Assembly: GCA_002457055.1 (NCBI GenBank)
Contig: NTKT01000004.1
Span: forward strand, 1 to 64,000
Length of the DNA: 64,000 bases
Direction: 5' to 3'
Source: Rhodobacteraceae bacterium MED-G08
GTDB lineage: Bacteria; Pseudomonadota; Alphaproteobacteria; Rhodobacterales; Rhodobacteraceae
This document shows positions 37,973-47,703 of this stretch, in pieces (positions within the stretch are counted from its first letter, which is position 1; every line of letters begins with the position of its first letter). Below the pieces are notes generated by a model. It worked only from the letters and a program-made list of their open reading frames with translations, made no database searches and was not told the origin of the DNA. Made by a program: the position numbers and the translations under genes.

Positions 37973-38052
37973 ACAAAAAGTACTTCACATTTTGAAACTT
38001 GTCCTACTTGTTGCGAGCGTATAAGCATGATCTGATAATTCAAGGATAAAAA

Positions 38053-39042
38053 ATGTCATTGGGAAATAAAATCGCGTGGGATGATACTGTCCTGCCATTT
38101 CAGCTTGATGCTGCAGATATGCGCGGCAGAATTGCCAGATTAGATGGAGTTTTACAAGGTATTCTTAAACAACATCAGTATCCTGAAGCAGTTGAAACAT
38201 TGATCGCAGAAATGACATTACTGACGGCATTGATGGGAGAAAGTATCAAACTGCAGTGGAAATTATCGTTGCAAGTACAAACAAATGGCCCAGTCCGCAT
38301 GATCGCGACTGATTTTTACGCTCCAAAAGCAACGGGAGAGACTGCACAAATTCGTGCATATGCCAGCTTTGACAAAGAAAAATTGACTGATAAAGCTCCA
38401 TTTGATCAACTGGGCACAGGTTATTTTGCGGTATTAATAGACCAAGGTGAAGGAACGAAGCCTTATCAAGGGCTGTCACCGTTAAATGGAAAATCTCTTT
38501 CGGATAGTGCCGAAACCTATTTCGCTCAATCAGAGCAACTCCCAACGTCCTTTCATTTAAAATTTGGTAAAATAAAACAAGCGCATGGAAAAGAAAATTG
38601 GAGAGCGGGGGGCATAATGGTTCAGCATTTACCAACTTCTACTTTTCAAGCATCTGATGAATACAGCTCAGATCCGAGCGGGCTACTAAGCTCTCAAGAT
38701 CTTCTTAATGGTGATAACGCAGAAAACTGGAACCGTATCAATTATCACCTTGGGACAATTGAGGAACTTGAAATGATTGGACCATCAGTAACTCCCTCTG
38801 AACTTCTCGTGAGGTTGTTTCATGAAGAAGGTCCCCGCATTTTCGATACTCAATCAGTGCGCTTTGGATGTAGTTGCTCAGAAGAACGAGTACGCCAATC
38901 ACTGTCGATCTACTCCGCAAAAGATATTTCCAAAATGATAACGGAAGAAGGCCTCGTAACGGCAGACTGTCAATTTTGTGGTGCGCATTATGAATTAGAC
39001 CCAAAATCAGTAGGTTTTGAGGCAGTGAACAGTGGCAACTGA
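38053..39042 (+). CDS. hslO: Redox-regulated chaperone Hsp33
   Basis: A holdase chaperone activated by oxidative unfolding. The 329-residue protein has the Hsp33 core (about 10-260) and a C-terminal zinc-binding redox switch with CSC (in FGCSCSEERV) and CQFC (in TADCQFCGAHYEL), the four conserved cysteines. The next gene, a Nudix CoA pyrophosphatase, starts inside its last codons at a GTG. AAGGA lies upstream of the ATG. Confidence 0.95.
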   Translation: MSLGNKIAWDDTVLPFQLDAADMRGRIARLDGVLQGILKQHQYPEAVETLIAEMTLLTALMGESIKLQWKLSLQVQTNGPVRMIATDFYAPKATGETAQIRAYASFDKEKLTDKAPFDQLGTGYFAVLIDQGEGTKPYQGLSPLNGKSLSDSAETYFAQSEQLPTSFHLKFGKIKQAHGKENWRAGGIMVQHLPTSTFQASDEYSSDPSGLLSSQDLLNGDNAENWNRINYHLGTIEELEMIGPSVTPSELLVRLFHEEGPRIFDTQSVRFGCSCSEERVRQSLSIYSAKDISKMITEEGLVTADCQFCGAHYELDPKSVGFEAVNSGN

Positions 39043-39643
39043 TTGGATAGCTACAATTAAAAAAGCCCTTGACGAGATGAGTATAAACTCATCAGACTTC
39101 GATCTTAATCAGAATGCCAGACTACCAAACAATAGAAAACTTAGTAAAGCTGGTGTTCTAGTTGGGATATGTTTCCCACAGCAAGGTGAACCATCAGTTT
39201 TACTAACTAAAAGAGCTTCACACCTAACAAATCATCCTGGCCAAGTTGCATTTCCTGGAGGAAAATTTGAACTGCAAGATATCACACTAACCAATACTGC
39301 TTTGCGTGAAGCAAAAGAGGAGATTGGACTTGATCGATATATACCACAAAAGTTAGGCGTATTACCAAATCATGAAACAATTACAAGATTTCTGGTAACT
39401 CCAGTCATGTTTAAGCTTCCAGACAAGCTCAATTTAAAAATAGACAAAAATGAGGTGGACGAAGTTTTCTATGTACCCCTCAGGCATATCTTGAATCTCG
39501 AAAGTTATCGTATTCAGGCTAGGAAATGGAAGGAAGAAGTAAGATACTATTATGTAGTTCCATATGGTCCGTATTATATTTGGGGTGCTACTGCTAGGAT
39601 CCTGTATGGCTTTGCTGAAGGCTATAAGAATGCAAATAAATAG
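39032..39643 (+). CDS. Nudix CoA pyrophosphatase-like protein
   Basis: A 203-residue Nudix protein of the NudL/YeaB group, which hydrolyses CoA or its derivatives. It has the NudL-type upstream motif LLTKRASHLTNHPGQVAFPGGK followed by the Nudix box ending ALREAKEEIGL. It starts at GTG, overlaps the end of hslO by 11 bp, and its 3' end overlaps the cca start, so the three genes are translationally coupled. Confidence 0.9.
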   Translation: MATDWIATIKKALDEMSINSSDFDLNQNARLPNNRKLSKAGVLVGICFPQQGEPSVLLTKRASHLTNHPGQVAFPGGKFELQDITLTNTALREAKEEIGLDRYIPQKLGVLPNHETITRFLVTPVMFKLPDKLNLKIDKNEVDEVFYVPLRHILNLESYRIQARKWKEEVRYYYVVPYGPYYIWGATARILYGFAEGYKNANK

Positions 39644-40808
39644 TGAATGGATAAAAAATAAGGTAACGCAAAATATTTTAAAAATATTCGAAGGTGCTGA
39701 TCATAATGCATACCTCGTTGGAGGTTGCATTCGTAATAGTATTCTAAACATTCCTGTAACCGATATCGATATTTCAACCGACGCAACACCTCAACAAACC
39801 GTAGATCTTTTTAATAGAGAGAACTGCAAAGTTGCTCCAACAGGGTTTTCACACGGCACGGTAACCGTTATTTCAGAGGGCATCCCTTACCAGATCACAA
39901 CAATGCGTTCTGATCAAAATACTGATGGAAGACATGCTGATGTGGTTTTTTCAGATGATATAAAAAAAGATGCTGAAAGAAGAGATTTTACAATAAATGC
40001 TCTGTATGCAGATTCCACTGGAAAGATTATAAATCCAATAGGGGGACTAGAAGACTTTAACCCTCTTGCGATAAAATTTATCGGTGACCCAAATAACCGT
40101 ATACAAGAGGATTACTTGAGAATTTTGAGATTTTTTCGATTTCATGCACAATTTTCTGAACTAGTAACGCAATTCGATAAAGTCGCATTAGATGCGATCA
40201 AGAAAAACCAAGATGGACTGAAAAAACTCTCAAAGGAGCGGATTTGGAGCGAATTAAAAAAAATATTGTCCACCTCAAATCCAGCCCGATCTCTATATAA
40301 AATGTCACAGCTAGGCATTCTTAAAATAATTTTGGAAAATAAAAATGTCCATAATATAAAGAGATTTAATTTGATTGAAAAAAAAATAGGTCTTGAACCA
40401 GAACCAATTCGAAGGCTTGTTGCAATTACTGAGAATACCGAAGACACATTTCTTAATTTATCCCGCAAGGAGGCAAAAAAGTTTTCTCTACTGAAGGGAC
40501 TTCTGAAAAAAAAGCATGACCCAGCTGAATTGGTTTATCAATTCAACAGGGAAATAGCGCAATCCGTGCTTGCAATTTATACATTTTATAAGGGGGAAAA
40601 GCTAAAACTAAGTGATATAAAAAAAATCGAAAAAGCCTGCCTGTTTCCCTGTCCAATAACAGGAGCACAAATATCTAAATATATGGATGGAGCGGCCGTA
40701 GGGATAAAAATAAAGGAAGCTCAACGCGCATGGATAAAAAGTAATTTCAAATCTGATGAAGCTAAAATACTCAGTGATATAGGGATAAAAACATCGACCC
40801 ACTCTTGA
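39630..40808 (+). CDS. cca: CCA tRNA nucleotidyltransferase
   Basis: It adds or repairs the 3' CCA of tRNAs. The 392-residue class II polymerase-beta-like nucleotidyltransferase has VGGCIRNSIL, the metal-binding DIDISTDATP (DxD) and the RRDFTINAL motif. A GxxEDF-like segment (GGLEDFNPLAIKFIGDP) and EDYLRILRFFRF follow. The start at 39630 overlaps the CoA pyrophosphatase gene by 14 bp and has GAAGG upstream. Some tRNAs here already encode CCA, so its main role may be repair. Confidence 0.93.
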   Translation: MQINSEWIKNKVTQNILKIFEGADHNAYLVGGCIRNSILNIPVTDIDISTDATPQQTVDLFNRENCKVAPTGFSHGTVTVISEGIPYQITTMRSDQNTDGRHADVVFSDDIKKDAERRDFTINALYADSTGKIINPIGGLEDFNPLAIKFIGDPNNRIQEDYLRILRFFRFHAQFSELVTQFDKVALDAIKKNQDGLKKLSKERIWSELKKILSTSNPARSLYKMSQLGILKIILENKNVHNIKRFNLIEKKIGLEPEPIRRLVAITENTEDTFLNLSRKEAKKFSLLKGLLKKKHDPAELVYQFNREIAQSVLAIYTFYKGEKLKLSDIKKIEKACLFPCPITGAQISKYMDGAAVGIKIKEAQRAWIKSNFKSDEAKILSDIGIKTSTHS

Positions 40809-40861
40809 CAGGAATGGACTGTCTACTATCGTAATACTCTTTTGCGATCAACGGAACTTTT

Positions 40862-42697
40862 ATGTTTAAATTTTTTGAGAGCCTTGTAGACCCATTCTGT
40901 CAATATGAGGAGACAGACACTCCTCCCAGAGAAATTTCGAATTTCTTAAGGGATTATACTAAACCTTTTTATTTTCTTTTTGGAGTAACCGCGTTCTTTG
41001 CCTTTTTACTGGCAACAATTGAACTTCTACTAATTTATGGCATAGGTCAAATTGTTGACCTGATGCAGACTGGATCGAGACAAGAAATTTTAGACAATGG
41101 TCTCTTTATTGCTTTTTTCCTAATCCTAGCTGGAATTGGAATGCCGTTAATTGCATCAATAACCGTTCTACTTAATAACAATTCGCTAATGCCCAATATA
41201 GCGACATTATTTCGTTGGAGAGGTCACAGGCAGGTTATGCGCCAGTCAGTTGGGTGGTTTGAAAGCGACTTTGCCGGTCGGATTGCCAACAGAGTCATGC
41301 AGACCCCTCGGTCAGCCGGTGAAGTAATTTATCATGTTTTTGATGCGTTTAGCTATATTGTCGCTTACCTGGTGGGAGCATTGTTTTTACTATTAAACGC
41401 AGAAATGGAACTCATTATTCCACTTTTGCTTTGGATGTTTGCATACGGATATCTGATAGTTTTTGTGGTAAAGCGCATTCAACCAGCCTCGCAGGCTGCT
41501 GCAGATGCTCGATCAAATTTAAACGGTTATATTGTAGACGCCTACACAAATATCCAATCTGTAAAATTATTCTCTAACGAACAAAAAGAACTCGAATATG
41601 CCAGAGAAGCTATCGCAGACACCCGAAATACCATTATAAAAGAATTGAGATTATATTCTATAATGGATATTTCACTCTCCTTTTTAAATGGCATTTTGAC
41701 CGCAGGAACAATAGGTTGGGCCATATGGCTTTGGTATTCAGGCCAAACGTCAGTGGGTGTAGTAGCAGCTGCAGCCACTTTAGTACTACGAATAAGCGCA
41801 ATGTCCGGATGGATAATGTGGGCTACTTCTACTTTCTTCCGCGAATTGGGTGTTATCCGAGAAGGGCTAGAGACGATAACCGAAAAAATTGAACTAGTTG
41901 ATCATGAAAAAGCTGACCAGCTGAACCTTGGTAATGCAAAAATAGAAGTCCAAAATCTATATCATCATTACGGTAAAGACTTTGGTGGTCTTGATAATCT
42001 AAATATAAAAATTCCTGCTGGACAGAAAGTCGGTTTAGTTGGACCCTCAGGGGCTGGCAAGTCAACTCTTTTTAAGTTGCTTTTGCGTTTCTATGATGTC
42101 GAAAAGGGGAAAATACTAATAGATGACCAAAACATTTCACTCATAAAGCAGGAAAGTCTGAGGCATCATATTGGAACAATACAGCAAGACAGTAGCCTTT
42201 TACATCGAAGTATTAGAGAAAATATAAGCTATGGAAAGCCAGATGCGACAGAGGAAGAAATAATTAATGCTGCTAGAAAAGCACGCGCCCACGAATTTAT
42301 CATTAACTTAAGAGATACTGATGGCAATCAAGGCTACTCCTCTAAAGTTGGTGAGCGTGGGGTTAAATTATCCGGAGGCCAAAGGCAACGAATTGCACTC
42401 GCTCGTGTCATTTTAAAGGATGCGCCAATTTTGCTTATGGACGAAGCCACAAGTGCGCTAGATAGCGACATAGAAGCTGCGATTAAAGAAACTTTTTCGT
42501 ATTTGATGGAGGGAAAAACTGTGATCGCAATAGCACACCGGCTTTCAACAATTGTCAATATGGATCGGATACTTGTTATGAATAATGGACGCATTATCGA
42601 GGATGGCTCTCACACTGACCTATTAGCAAATAACGGTCTATATGCCAAATTGTGGGCACAGCAGTCTGGTGGATTCATACAAACGACTGTTAAATGA
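40862..42697 (+). CDS. ABC exporter, fused permease/ATPase subunit 1
   Basis: A 611-residue half-transporter of the MsbA/ABCB type. A six-helix transmembrane domain (about 35-330) is followed by an ATPase domain with Walker A GPSGAGKST (394-402), signature LSGGQRQR, Walker B ILLMDEATSALD and switch AHRLST. Its stop overlaps the start of a second half-transporter (ATGA), so the pair probably forms a heterodimer. All catalytic motifs are intact in both. The exported substrate (lipid, peptide or drug) is unknown. Confidence 0.92.
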   Translation: MFKFFESLVDPFCQYEETDTPPREISNFLRDYTKPFYFLFGVTAFFAFLLATIELLLIYGIGQIVDLMQTGSRQEILDNGLFIAFFLILAGIGMPLIASITVLLNNNSLMPNIATLFRWRGHRQVMRQSVGWFESDFAGRIANRVMQTPRSAGEVIYHVFDAFSYIVAYLVGALFLLLNAEMELIIPLLLWMFAYGYLIVFVVKRIQPASQAAADARSNLNGYIVDAYTNIQSVKLFSNEQKELEYAREAIADTRNTIIKELRLYSIMDISLSFLNGILTAGTIGWAIWLWYSGQTSVGVVAAAATLVLRISAMSGWIMWATSTFFRELGVIREGLETITEKIELVDHEKADQLNLGNAKIEVQNLYHHYGKDFGGLDNLNIKIPAGQKVGLVGPSGAGKSTLFKLLLRFYDVEKGKILIDDQNISLIKQESLRHHIGTIQQDSSLLHRSIRENISYGKPDATEEEIINAARKARAHEFIINLRDTDGNQGYSSKVGERGVKLSGGQRQRIALARVILKDAPILLMDEATSALDSDIEAAIKETFSYLMEGKTVIAIAHRLSTIVNMDRILVMNNGRIIEDGSHTDLLANNGLYAKLWAQQSGGFIQTTVK

Positions 42698-44532
42698 TTA
42701 GCTGGTTATCCAATAAGATTGACTACAAGAAAGAAAGTGCATCTCCGCCGCCGCAAGAACTTTGGAAGTTTATAGTTTGGTCTTGTGGTGGGACTTGGAA
42801 ATTCATATTTCTTGGTGCAGCGGCAAGCACATTAGCCGGATCATTTGAGATGATAACTACTATTGCACTTGGGTGGGTAGTAGATGCAGCACAAGTCGCT
42901 GATGATCGCACCTTTTTTTTCAATATAAATAAACTTCTTTTGTTTTTTTGTGTATTAATTTTTTTATTTTTCAGGCCACTAAGCTTTTGTCTAAGCGCAC
43001 TTTTTCAAGCAGTTCTGGGCCCAAAAATACTTAATATGACCCTTCTTAGACTTCATAAATGGACCCTTGGCCAATCGGTAAGTTTTTTCGATAACGACTT
43101 TGCCGGCAGGATAGCCCAGAAACAACTGCAAACTGCCAATTCTTTGTCGACATTAATTACAGATTTTTTACAAACAGGTGTCTATGCTTTGGCGTCGGTA
43201 ATTGCTGCAATGGTAATTGTCGGTTCTTTTGATTTAAAGAGCACAGCATTTGTAGCAGTCTGGTTAATAACTTATATTGCACTTATTAAAATATACATGC
43301 CGAGGATAAGACGAAAGTCAAAGTCTTATGCAGATTCAAAGGCGATGGTATCCGGCCAAATTATAGACACCATTAGCAACATAAAAACGGTGAAGCAATT
43401 CGCCCATATTTCCCATGAAAACGATGCTGCAGTTTTGGCAATGGATAAATACCTTAGCCGTTCCATCGATAGACAAAAAACTATGTTAGAGTTTCGTATC
43501 GTGCTTTTGACGCTAGCTGGTTTAATACCAGTAGGTCTCATCGGTTTGTCGTTGCTCTCTTGGGTCAATAACCTTGCCTCAGTCGGCGAGGTCACAATCG
43601 CTGGAGCTATAGCTCTGCGACTCGCACAAATGACGGGCTGGGTAAGTTTCACTCTTATGAATATTTATGCTCAGATAGGTGAAATTGAGGATGGTATCAA
43701 AACGCTTACGCCAAGATATACCCTTATAGATCAAAAGGCTGCAAAAAAATTAAAAATTGCAGAGCCAAGAATTAAAATTGAAAATTTAAAGTTTAAATAT
43801 GGGCAAGAAATTGGAGGGATAAACGACCTTTCACTTGATGTTTCTGCGGGGGAAAGAATTGGCTTAGTCGGAGCATCAGGTGCAGGAAAATCTACATTAG
43901 TCAATCTGGTATTAAGATTTTATGATCCAGAAGGTGGACGAATTTTAATATCGGACCAAGACATATCGCAAGTGTCCCAGGACAGCCTTAGAAGTAAGAT
44001 ATCGGTGGTAACGCAGGATACATCTATGTTCAACAGGTCTGCTTATGAAAATATATTATATGGCAATCCTATTGCATCCTATGATGATGTTATTGACGCA
44101 GCACAGAAGGCTCAAGCATATCCATTCATAATGGATCTTACTGACAATCAAGGCCGTACGGGTTTTGACGCATACCTTGGAGAACGAGGTGTGAAGCTTT
44201 CGGGCGGTCAACGTCAGAGAATTGCTTTAGCGCGCGCAATCCTGAAAAAAGCTCCAATATTAATTTTAGATGAGGCTACTAGTGCTCTGGATAGCGATAC
44301 CGAAGCTAAAATTCAACTCGCTCTAGATTATGTAATGCGTGACAAAACTGTATTTGCAATAGCTCACCGTCTATCTACCATTGTAAAAATGGATAGAATT
44401 ATTGTACTACATGAGGGGAGAATACTGGAACAGGGGACACATCGCGAGTTACTAAAGAACAGTGGATTATACTCAAAGTATTGGGAGCAACAAGCAGGTG
44501 GTTTTATCGGCATTGACCAGATGGCAGTTTGA
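42694..44532 (+). CDS. ABC exporter, fused permease/ATPase subunit 2
   Basis: A 612-residue paralogue of the preceding gene with the same layout: transmembrane domain (about 25-330), Walker A GASGAGKST, signature LSGGQRQR, Walker B LILDEATSALD and AHRLST. Local similarity to subunit 1 is visible throughout, for example SDFAGRIA against NDFAGRIAQK, so the pair arose by tandem duplication. It is translationally coupled to subunit 1. Confidence 0.92.
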   Translation: MISWLSNKIDYKKESASPPPQELWKFIVWSCGGTWKFIFLGAAASTLAGSFEMITTIALGWVVDAAQVADDRTFFFNINKLLLFFCVLIFLFFRPLSFCLSALFQAVLGPKILNMTLLRLHKWTLGQSVSFFDNDFAGRIAQKQLQTANSLSTLITDFLQTGVYALASVIAAMVIVGSFDLKSTAFVAVWLITYIALIKIYMPRIRRKSKSYADSKAMVSGQIIDTISNIKTVKQFAHISHENDAAVLAMDKYLSRSIDRQKTMLEFRIVLLTLAGLIPVGLIGLSLLSWVNNLASVGEVTIAGAIALRLAQMTGWVSFTLMNIYAQIGEIEDGIKTLTPRYTLIDQKAAKKLKIAEPRIKIENLKFKYGQEIGGINDLSLDVSAGERIGLVGASGAGKSTLVNLVLRFYDPEGGRILISDQDISQVSQDSLRSKISVVTQDTSMFNRSAYENILYGNPIASYDDVIDAAQKAQAYPFIMDLTDNQGRTGFDAYLGERGVKLSGGQRQRIALARAILKKAPILILDEATSALDSDTEAKIQLALDYVMRDKTVFAIAHRLSTIVKMDRIIVLHEGRILEQGTHRELLKNSGLYSKYWEQQAGGFIGIDQMAV

Positions 44533-44616
44533 ACTTTAAATCTAAATCATATAAGTTTTTCACGCTAAATAATGAATAAATATTAATTTTGCACTTGCTA
44601 CAGACAGGGGTCCGTT

Positions 44617-45105
44617 TTGTTAAAAAGAGACTTTATTTTCTCCGGCATTGGTTGGATTTTAACCACTAGCTCTGTACTTTCAGCAACTAAATCGCGCGAA
44701 GTAACTGAAATTGTCGTAAAGAAAAGTGAGAGAAAACTATATTTATTTAGCGGTAATGAAGTGATTAAGTCGTACAAGGTAGATCTAGGCTTCGCCCCAA
44801 AGGGCCACAAAAATTTTGAGGGCGATGGCAAGACTCCTGAGGGAGCGTACAAAATTGATAGGAAGAACGCTAACAGCAAATATCATCTATCTGTTGGAAT
44901 CTCTTACCCAAACCAAAAAGATCAACAGTTTGCAAAGTTAAAGGGCAAACTCCCAGGCGGCGATATTTTTATACACGGTACAGATAAACCTTTCCGCTGG
45001 TTTCAAAAAGATTGGACAGCTGGCTGTATTGCAGTGAGCAATAAAGAAATCCGCGAAATTTATAACTTAGTAAAAATTGGTACGCCAATTTTTATTGAAC
45101 CATAG
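44617..45105 (+). CDS. L,D-transpeptidase (YkuD family), 162 aa
   Basis: An envelope enzyme that makes 3-3 peptidoglycan cross-links or attaches proteins to peptidoglycan. After a hydrophobic N-terminal signal (about 6-22) comes a YkuD domain with catalytic FIHGTDKPF (His) and WTAGCIAVSN (Cys in the TxGC motif). The start is TTG with GGGG upstream. Its 3' end overlaps the convergent CAP-domain gene by 14 bp. A second L,D-transpeptidase gene lies 700 bp downstream. Confidence 0.88.
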   Translation: MLKRDFIFSGIGWILTTSSVLSATKSREVTEIVVKKSERKLYLFSGNEVIKSYKVDLGFAPKGHKNFEGDGKTPEGAYKIDRKNANSKYHLSVGISYPNQKDQQFAKLKGKLPGGDIFIHGTDKPFRWFQKDWTAGCIAVSNKEIREIYNLVKIGTPIFIEP

Positions 45106-45625
45106 ATAGTGATTTACCACCAAGGATCATAGTCCACCAGATTTTCCCATTGCGCTCTTGATACCACGCAAATCCTAATTCGTTTGCTCTAGGATCAAGT
45201 ATAACATCTCTCGTGTTTTCACTATTAATCCATGCTGTTAATGTTGTAATCTCGCTTTCGTAAGTTTCTGAAATTGTTTCGCCTAAAAAGACCTTTTCAT
45301 ATCCCACTCGGGCTACTCTATCTAAAGGAGATGAGCCATCTGAACCAAAATGCCAAGGTCGATTTTGTATGGACATATCCCGGGCATGCGTAGCTGCAGC
45401 CGCGTTTAATTCTGAATTGAATTCTAAAACCTGAATACCTTTGGCAACTCTAAGGGCGTTTACTGCGTCTAACATCCGGAATTTAACTTCGGCAACATTT
45501 TGTCTATTTAATTTGTATATTTTCGGCAGAGGTTTTCCATCTGGACCTAGTTCTGGAGACCCCAATGCGTTGCAGCCTGATAACCAAAGTATCGAAAAAA
45601 CTAAGAGCCACCTAATATTCAACAT
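45092..45625 (-). CDS. CAP/SCP-domain lipoprotein
   Basis: A 177-residue secreted protein with a lipoprotein signal ending LWLSGC. A CAP (cysteine-rich secretory/PR-1) domain follows with ATHARDMSIQNRPWHFGSDG (His), RVGYEKVFLGETISE (Glu) and WWTMILGG. Bacterial members are envelope proteins of uncertain function. An upstream in-frame Met at 45655 is possible, but the chosen Met gives a standard lipoprotein signal. It is divergent from the second L,D-transpeptidase gene. Confidence 0.83.
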   Translation of the reverse strand: MLNIRWLLVFSILWLSGCNALGSPELGPDGKPLPKIYKLNRQNVAEVKFRMLDAVNALRVAKGIQVLEFNSELNAAAATHARDMSIQNRPWHFGSDGSSPLDRVARVGYEKVFLGETISETYESEITTLTAWINSENTRDVILDPRANELGFAWYQERNGKIWWTMILGGKSLSMVQ

Positions 45626-45772
45626 TCTTATCCCAGTTCGAACTGTAAATGCCAATATATTGATACTTTAAGCATATCATCCACAGTTTTATTTAACTTA
45701 ACTATTTACTCTTTGCTTAGATTGTAAATAAAACATAATGGCAATATCAAATTTAAAGTTTGGGAATTAGTT

Positions 45773-46363
45773 ATGGGAACTTGGTCAAGAAGATCTTTTG
45801 TAATGGCGTCATTTGCCTCTGTGAGTACTCCCGTCTGGTCACAGTCAAATGTTAATTCTGAAGACACTACTGAAATTGAGCAAGAAATTACAAAATCTCA
45901 ACGCCACAATCTCTCAAGTTTCCGTGCACTGGATTGGCGTCCTTACTTTAGCAATTTGAAGAATGGTGCAATCCTCGTAGATATGACTTCAAGAGCGTTA
46001 CATTTTTGGTCAGAAGATGCGGATATTTACAATCTATATCCATCTAGTGTGCCAATGTCAGACGAATTGACCCGTCGCGGCCGTACCAAAGTTATCAAAA
46101 AAGTTGAAGGTCCAAGCTGGCGGCCTACACCATCTATGCTTGAAAGAAACCCTGATTGGCCAGAATTTATGCCACCTGGCCCAGACAACCCACTGGGCAC
46201 TCATGCTCTGTATTTGAGCTGGCAATATTACCGAATTCACGGCACACATGATACTCGAAAAATTGGACGCAGATCTTCCAATGGTTGCATTGGATTATAT
46301 AACGAACATATTAACGAATTATTCAGTTTAACCAAAGTAGGAACCCAGGTACTACTTATTTAA
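45773..46363 (+). CDS. L,D-transpeptidase (YkuD family) with Tat-like signal, 196 aa
   Basis: The N-terminus WSRRSFVMASFASVSTPVWSQ contains a twin-arginine-like motif and a signal segment. The YkuD catalytic domain has YRIHGTHDTRKIGRRSSNGCIGLYN, with the His and the SxGC cysteine. This is the ErfK/YbiS-like type. It precedes bioM closely (about 40 bp), so it may share a transcript with the biotin transporter, but the functions are unrelated. Confidence 0.88.
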   Translation: MGTWSRRSFVMASFASVSTPVWSQSNVNSEDTTEIEQEITKSQRHNLSSFRALDWRPYFSNLKNGAILVDMTSRALHFWSEDADIYNLYPSSVPMSDELTRRGRTKVIKKVEGPSWRPTPSMLERNPDWPEFMPPGPDNPLGTHALYLSWQYYRIHGTHDTRKIGRRSSNGCIGLYNEHINELFSLTKVGTQVLLI

Positions 46364-46402
46364 AGTACATTGATAAAACTGAAAAAGGGCAACCGATTGA
46401 TT

Positions 46403-47092
46403 ATGCCTAAACTTGTTTTAAACGAAGTCTCCTACACTGCTTTCGGAAAAGTTATCCTAGAAAACCTAAAATTTACGTTGGAGGAGAAATCAATTGGCAT
46501 TATAGGAAGAAATGGTTCGGGGAAATCCACATTAGCAAAAATTTTATGTGGATTGATTGAGCCAAGTAAAGGTGAGCTCGAAGTACATACTAACAAAATT
46601 ACTGGAAACCATCCCAGTTTGAATATTGGAATAGTATTTCAAAATCCTGACCATCAAATAATTTTTGGAACAGTTGAGGATGAAATCGGATTTGGACTGA
46701 AAAATTTGGGGTATTCGAAATCAGAAATAAAAAAGAAAACTAACGAAACTCTAAAAAAATTCAATAAATCTAGCTGGATTGGATTGTCCACAGCAACATT
46801 ATCTCAAGGGCAAAGACAGCTCTTATGTATAATGAGCGTATTTGCAATGGACCCGGCTATTTTAATTTTAGATGAGGTTTTCTCAGGATTAGATTTACCA
46901 ACGAAAAAAGCATTAGATATTTATATAAAAGACTTACCGCAGATGGTGATACACATAACTCATGACTTGCCGAGTCTTCAAAGCTGTGAACGCATCATTT
47001 GGTTAGATAATGGAAAGATGTTTCTAGATGGACCACCCAAGTCGGTATTACCAGAATATTCCAAGCATATGCATAAACATTTAAGTCTATAA
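46403..47092 (+). CDS. bioM: Biotin ECF transporter ATPase BioM
   Basis: The energising ATPase of the biotin energy-coupling-factor transporter. It has about 229 residues with Walker A GRNGSGKST (35-43), Q-loop FQNPDHQI, signature LSQGQRQ, Walker B LILDEVFSGLD and switch His in HITHD. The PDHQI form of the Q-loop is typical of ECF and cobalt/biotin ATPases. An upstream TTG is open to 46370. It overlaps bioN by 1 bp. Confidence 0.9.
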   Translation: MPKLVLNEVSYTAFGKVILENLKFTLEEKSIGIIGRNGSGKSTLAKILCGLIEPSKGELEVHTNKITGNHPSLNIGIVFQNPDHQIIFGTVEDEIGFGLKNLGYSKSEIKKKTNETLKKFNKSSWIGLSTATLSQGQRQLLCIMSVFAMDPAILILDEVFSGLDLPTKKALDIYIKDLPQMVIHITHDLPSLQSCERIIWLDNGKMFLDGPPKSVLPEYSKHMHKHLSL

Positions 47093-47694
47093 TGTTAGCT
47101 CTTCGTTATCCTAAGCAAACTTGGTTAGAGAAAATGCCAGCCGGTCTAAAGATGGCACTTCTAGCTATAGCAACTAGTGGAATTTTTTTCATAGACTCAA
47201 CTACAATTATGTTTCTCTTATTTGTGGCAACAATTTCATTTCAATTTCTATTCGGATGGCAAATTCTAAAATTTAGCTTGGGGCTTTTAAATCCCTTGTT
47301 ACCCTTTGTCGCAATTATAGCATTTTGGCATCTATTTACGGGCGACTTATCGCAGGGGCTTTCAATTATACTAAGGCTATTATTAATTGTCAGTCTCGCT
47401 AACATCGTCACATGCTCAACAAACATGGGTGAGATTTCTGAAATTATTGAAAAAATACTTAGCCCATTACGATTTACGAAAATAAATATCCAGGCCGTGT
47501 CACTTTGCGTAATAATTTTTATCAGGTTCACACCGATTGTGCTCGAGAGACATAAAATTTTACACCTTGCATACAAATGCAGATCGGGTAAACGGCCCTC
47601 GTGGCAAATCATTTTGCCACTAATTTTAACTGTTATGGACGACGCAGATCATGTCGCACAGTCACTTCGATCAAGATCAAATTTAAAGGTTTAA
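47092..47694 (+). CDS. bioN: Biotin ECF transporter transmembrane protein BioN
   Basis: A 200-residue EcfT-type membrane protein with about five hydrophobic segments. The coupling helices that contact the ATPase contain AYKCRSGKRP and the second short basic motif SLRSRS, matching the A-R-G/S-like EcfT signatures. Its start overlaps the bioM stop (TAATG). It links BioM to the substrate-binding subunit BioY. Confidence 0.87.
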   Translation: MLALRYPKQTWLEKMPAGLKMALLAIATSGIFFIDSTTIMFLLFVATISFQFLFGWQILKFSLGLLNPLLPFVAIIAFWHLFTGDLSQGLSIILRLLLIVSLANIVTCSTNMGEISEIIEKILSPLRFTKINIQAVSLCVIIFIRFTPIVLERHKILHLAYKCRSGKRPSWQIILPLILTVMDDADHVAQSLRSRSNLKV

Positions 47695-47703
47695 ATTAAC
47701 AAC

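Noticed and set aside
45656..47703. BioR operator near the biotin transporter genes
   Set aside because: No TTATMKATAA-like palindrome was found upstream of the L,D-transpeptidase, bioM or bioY genes.
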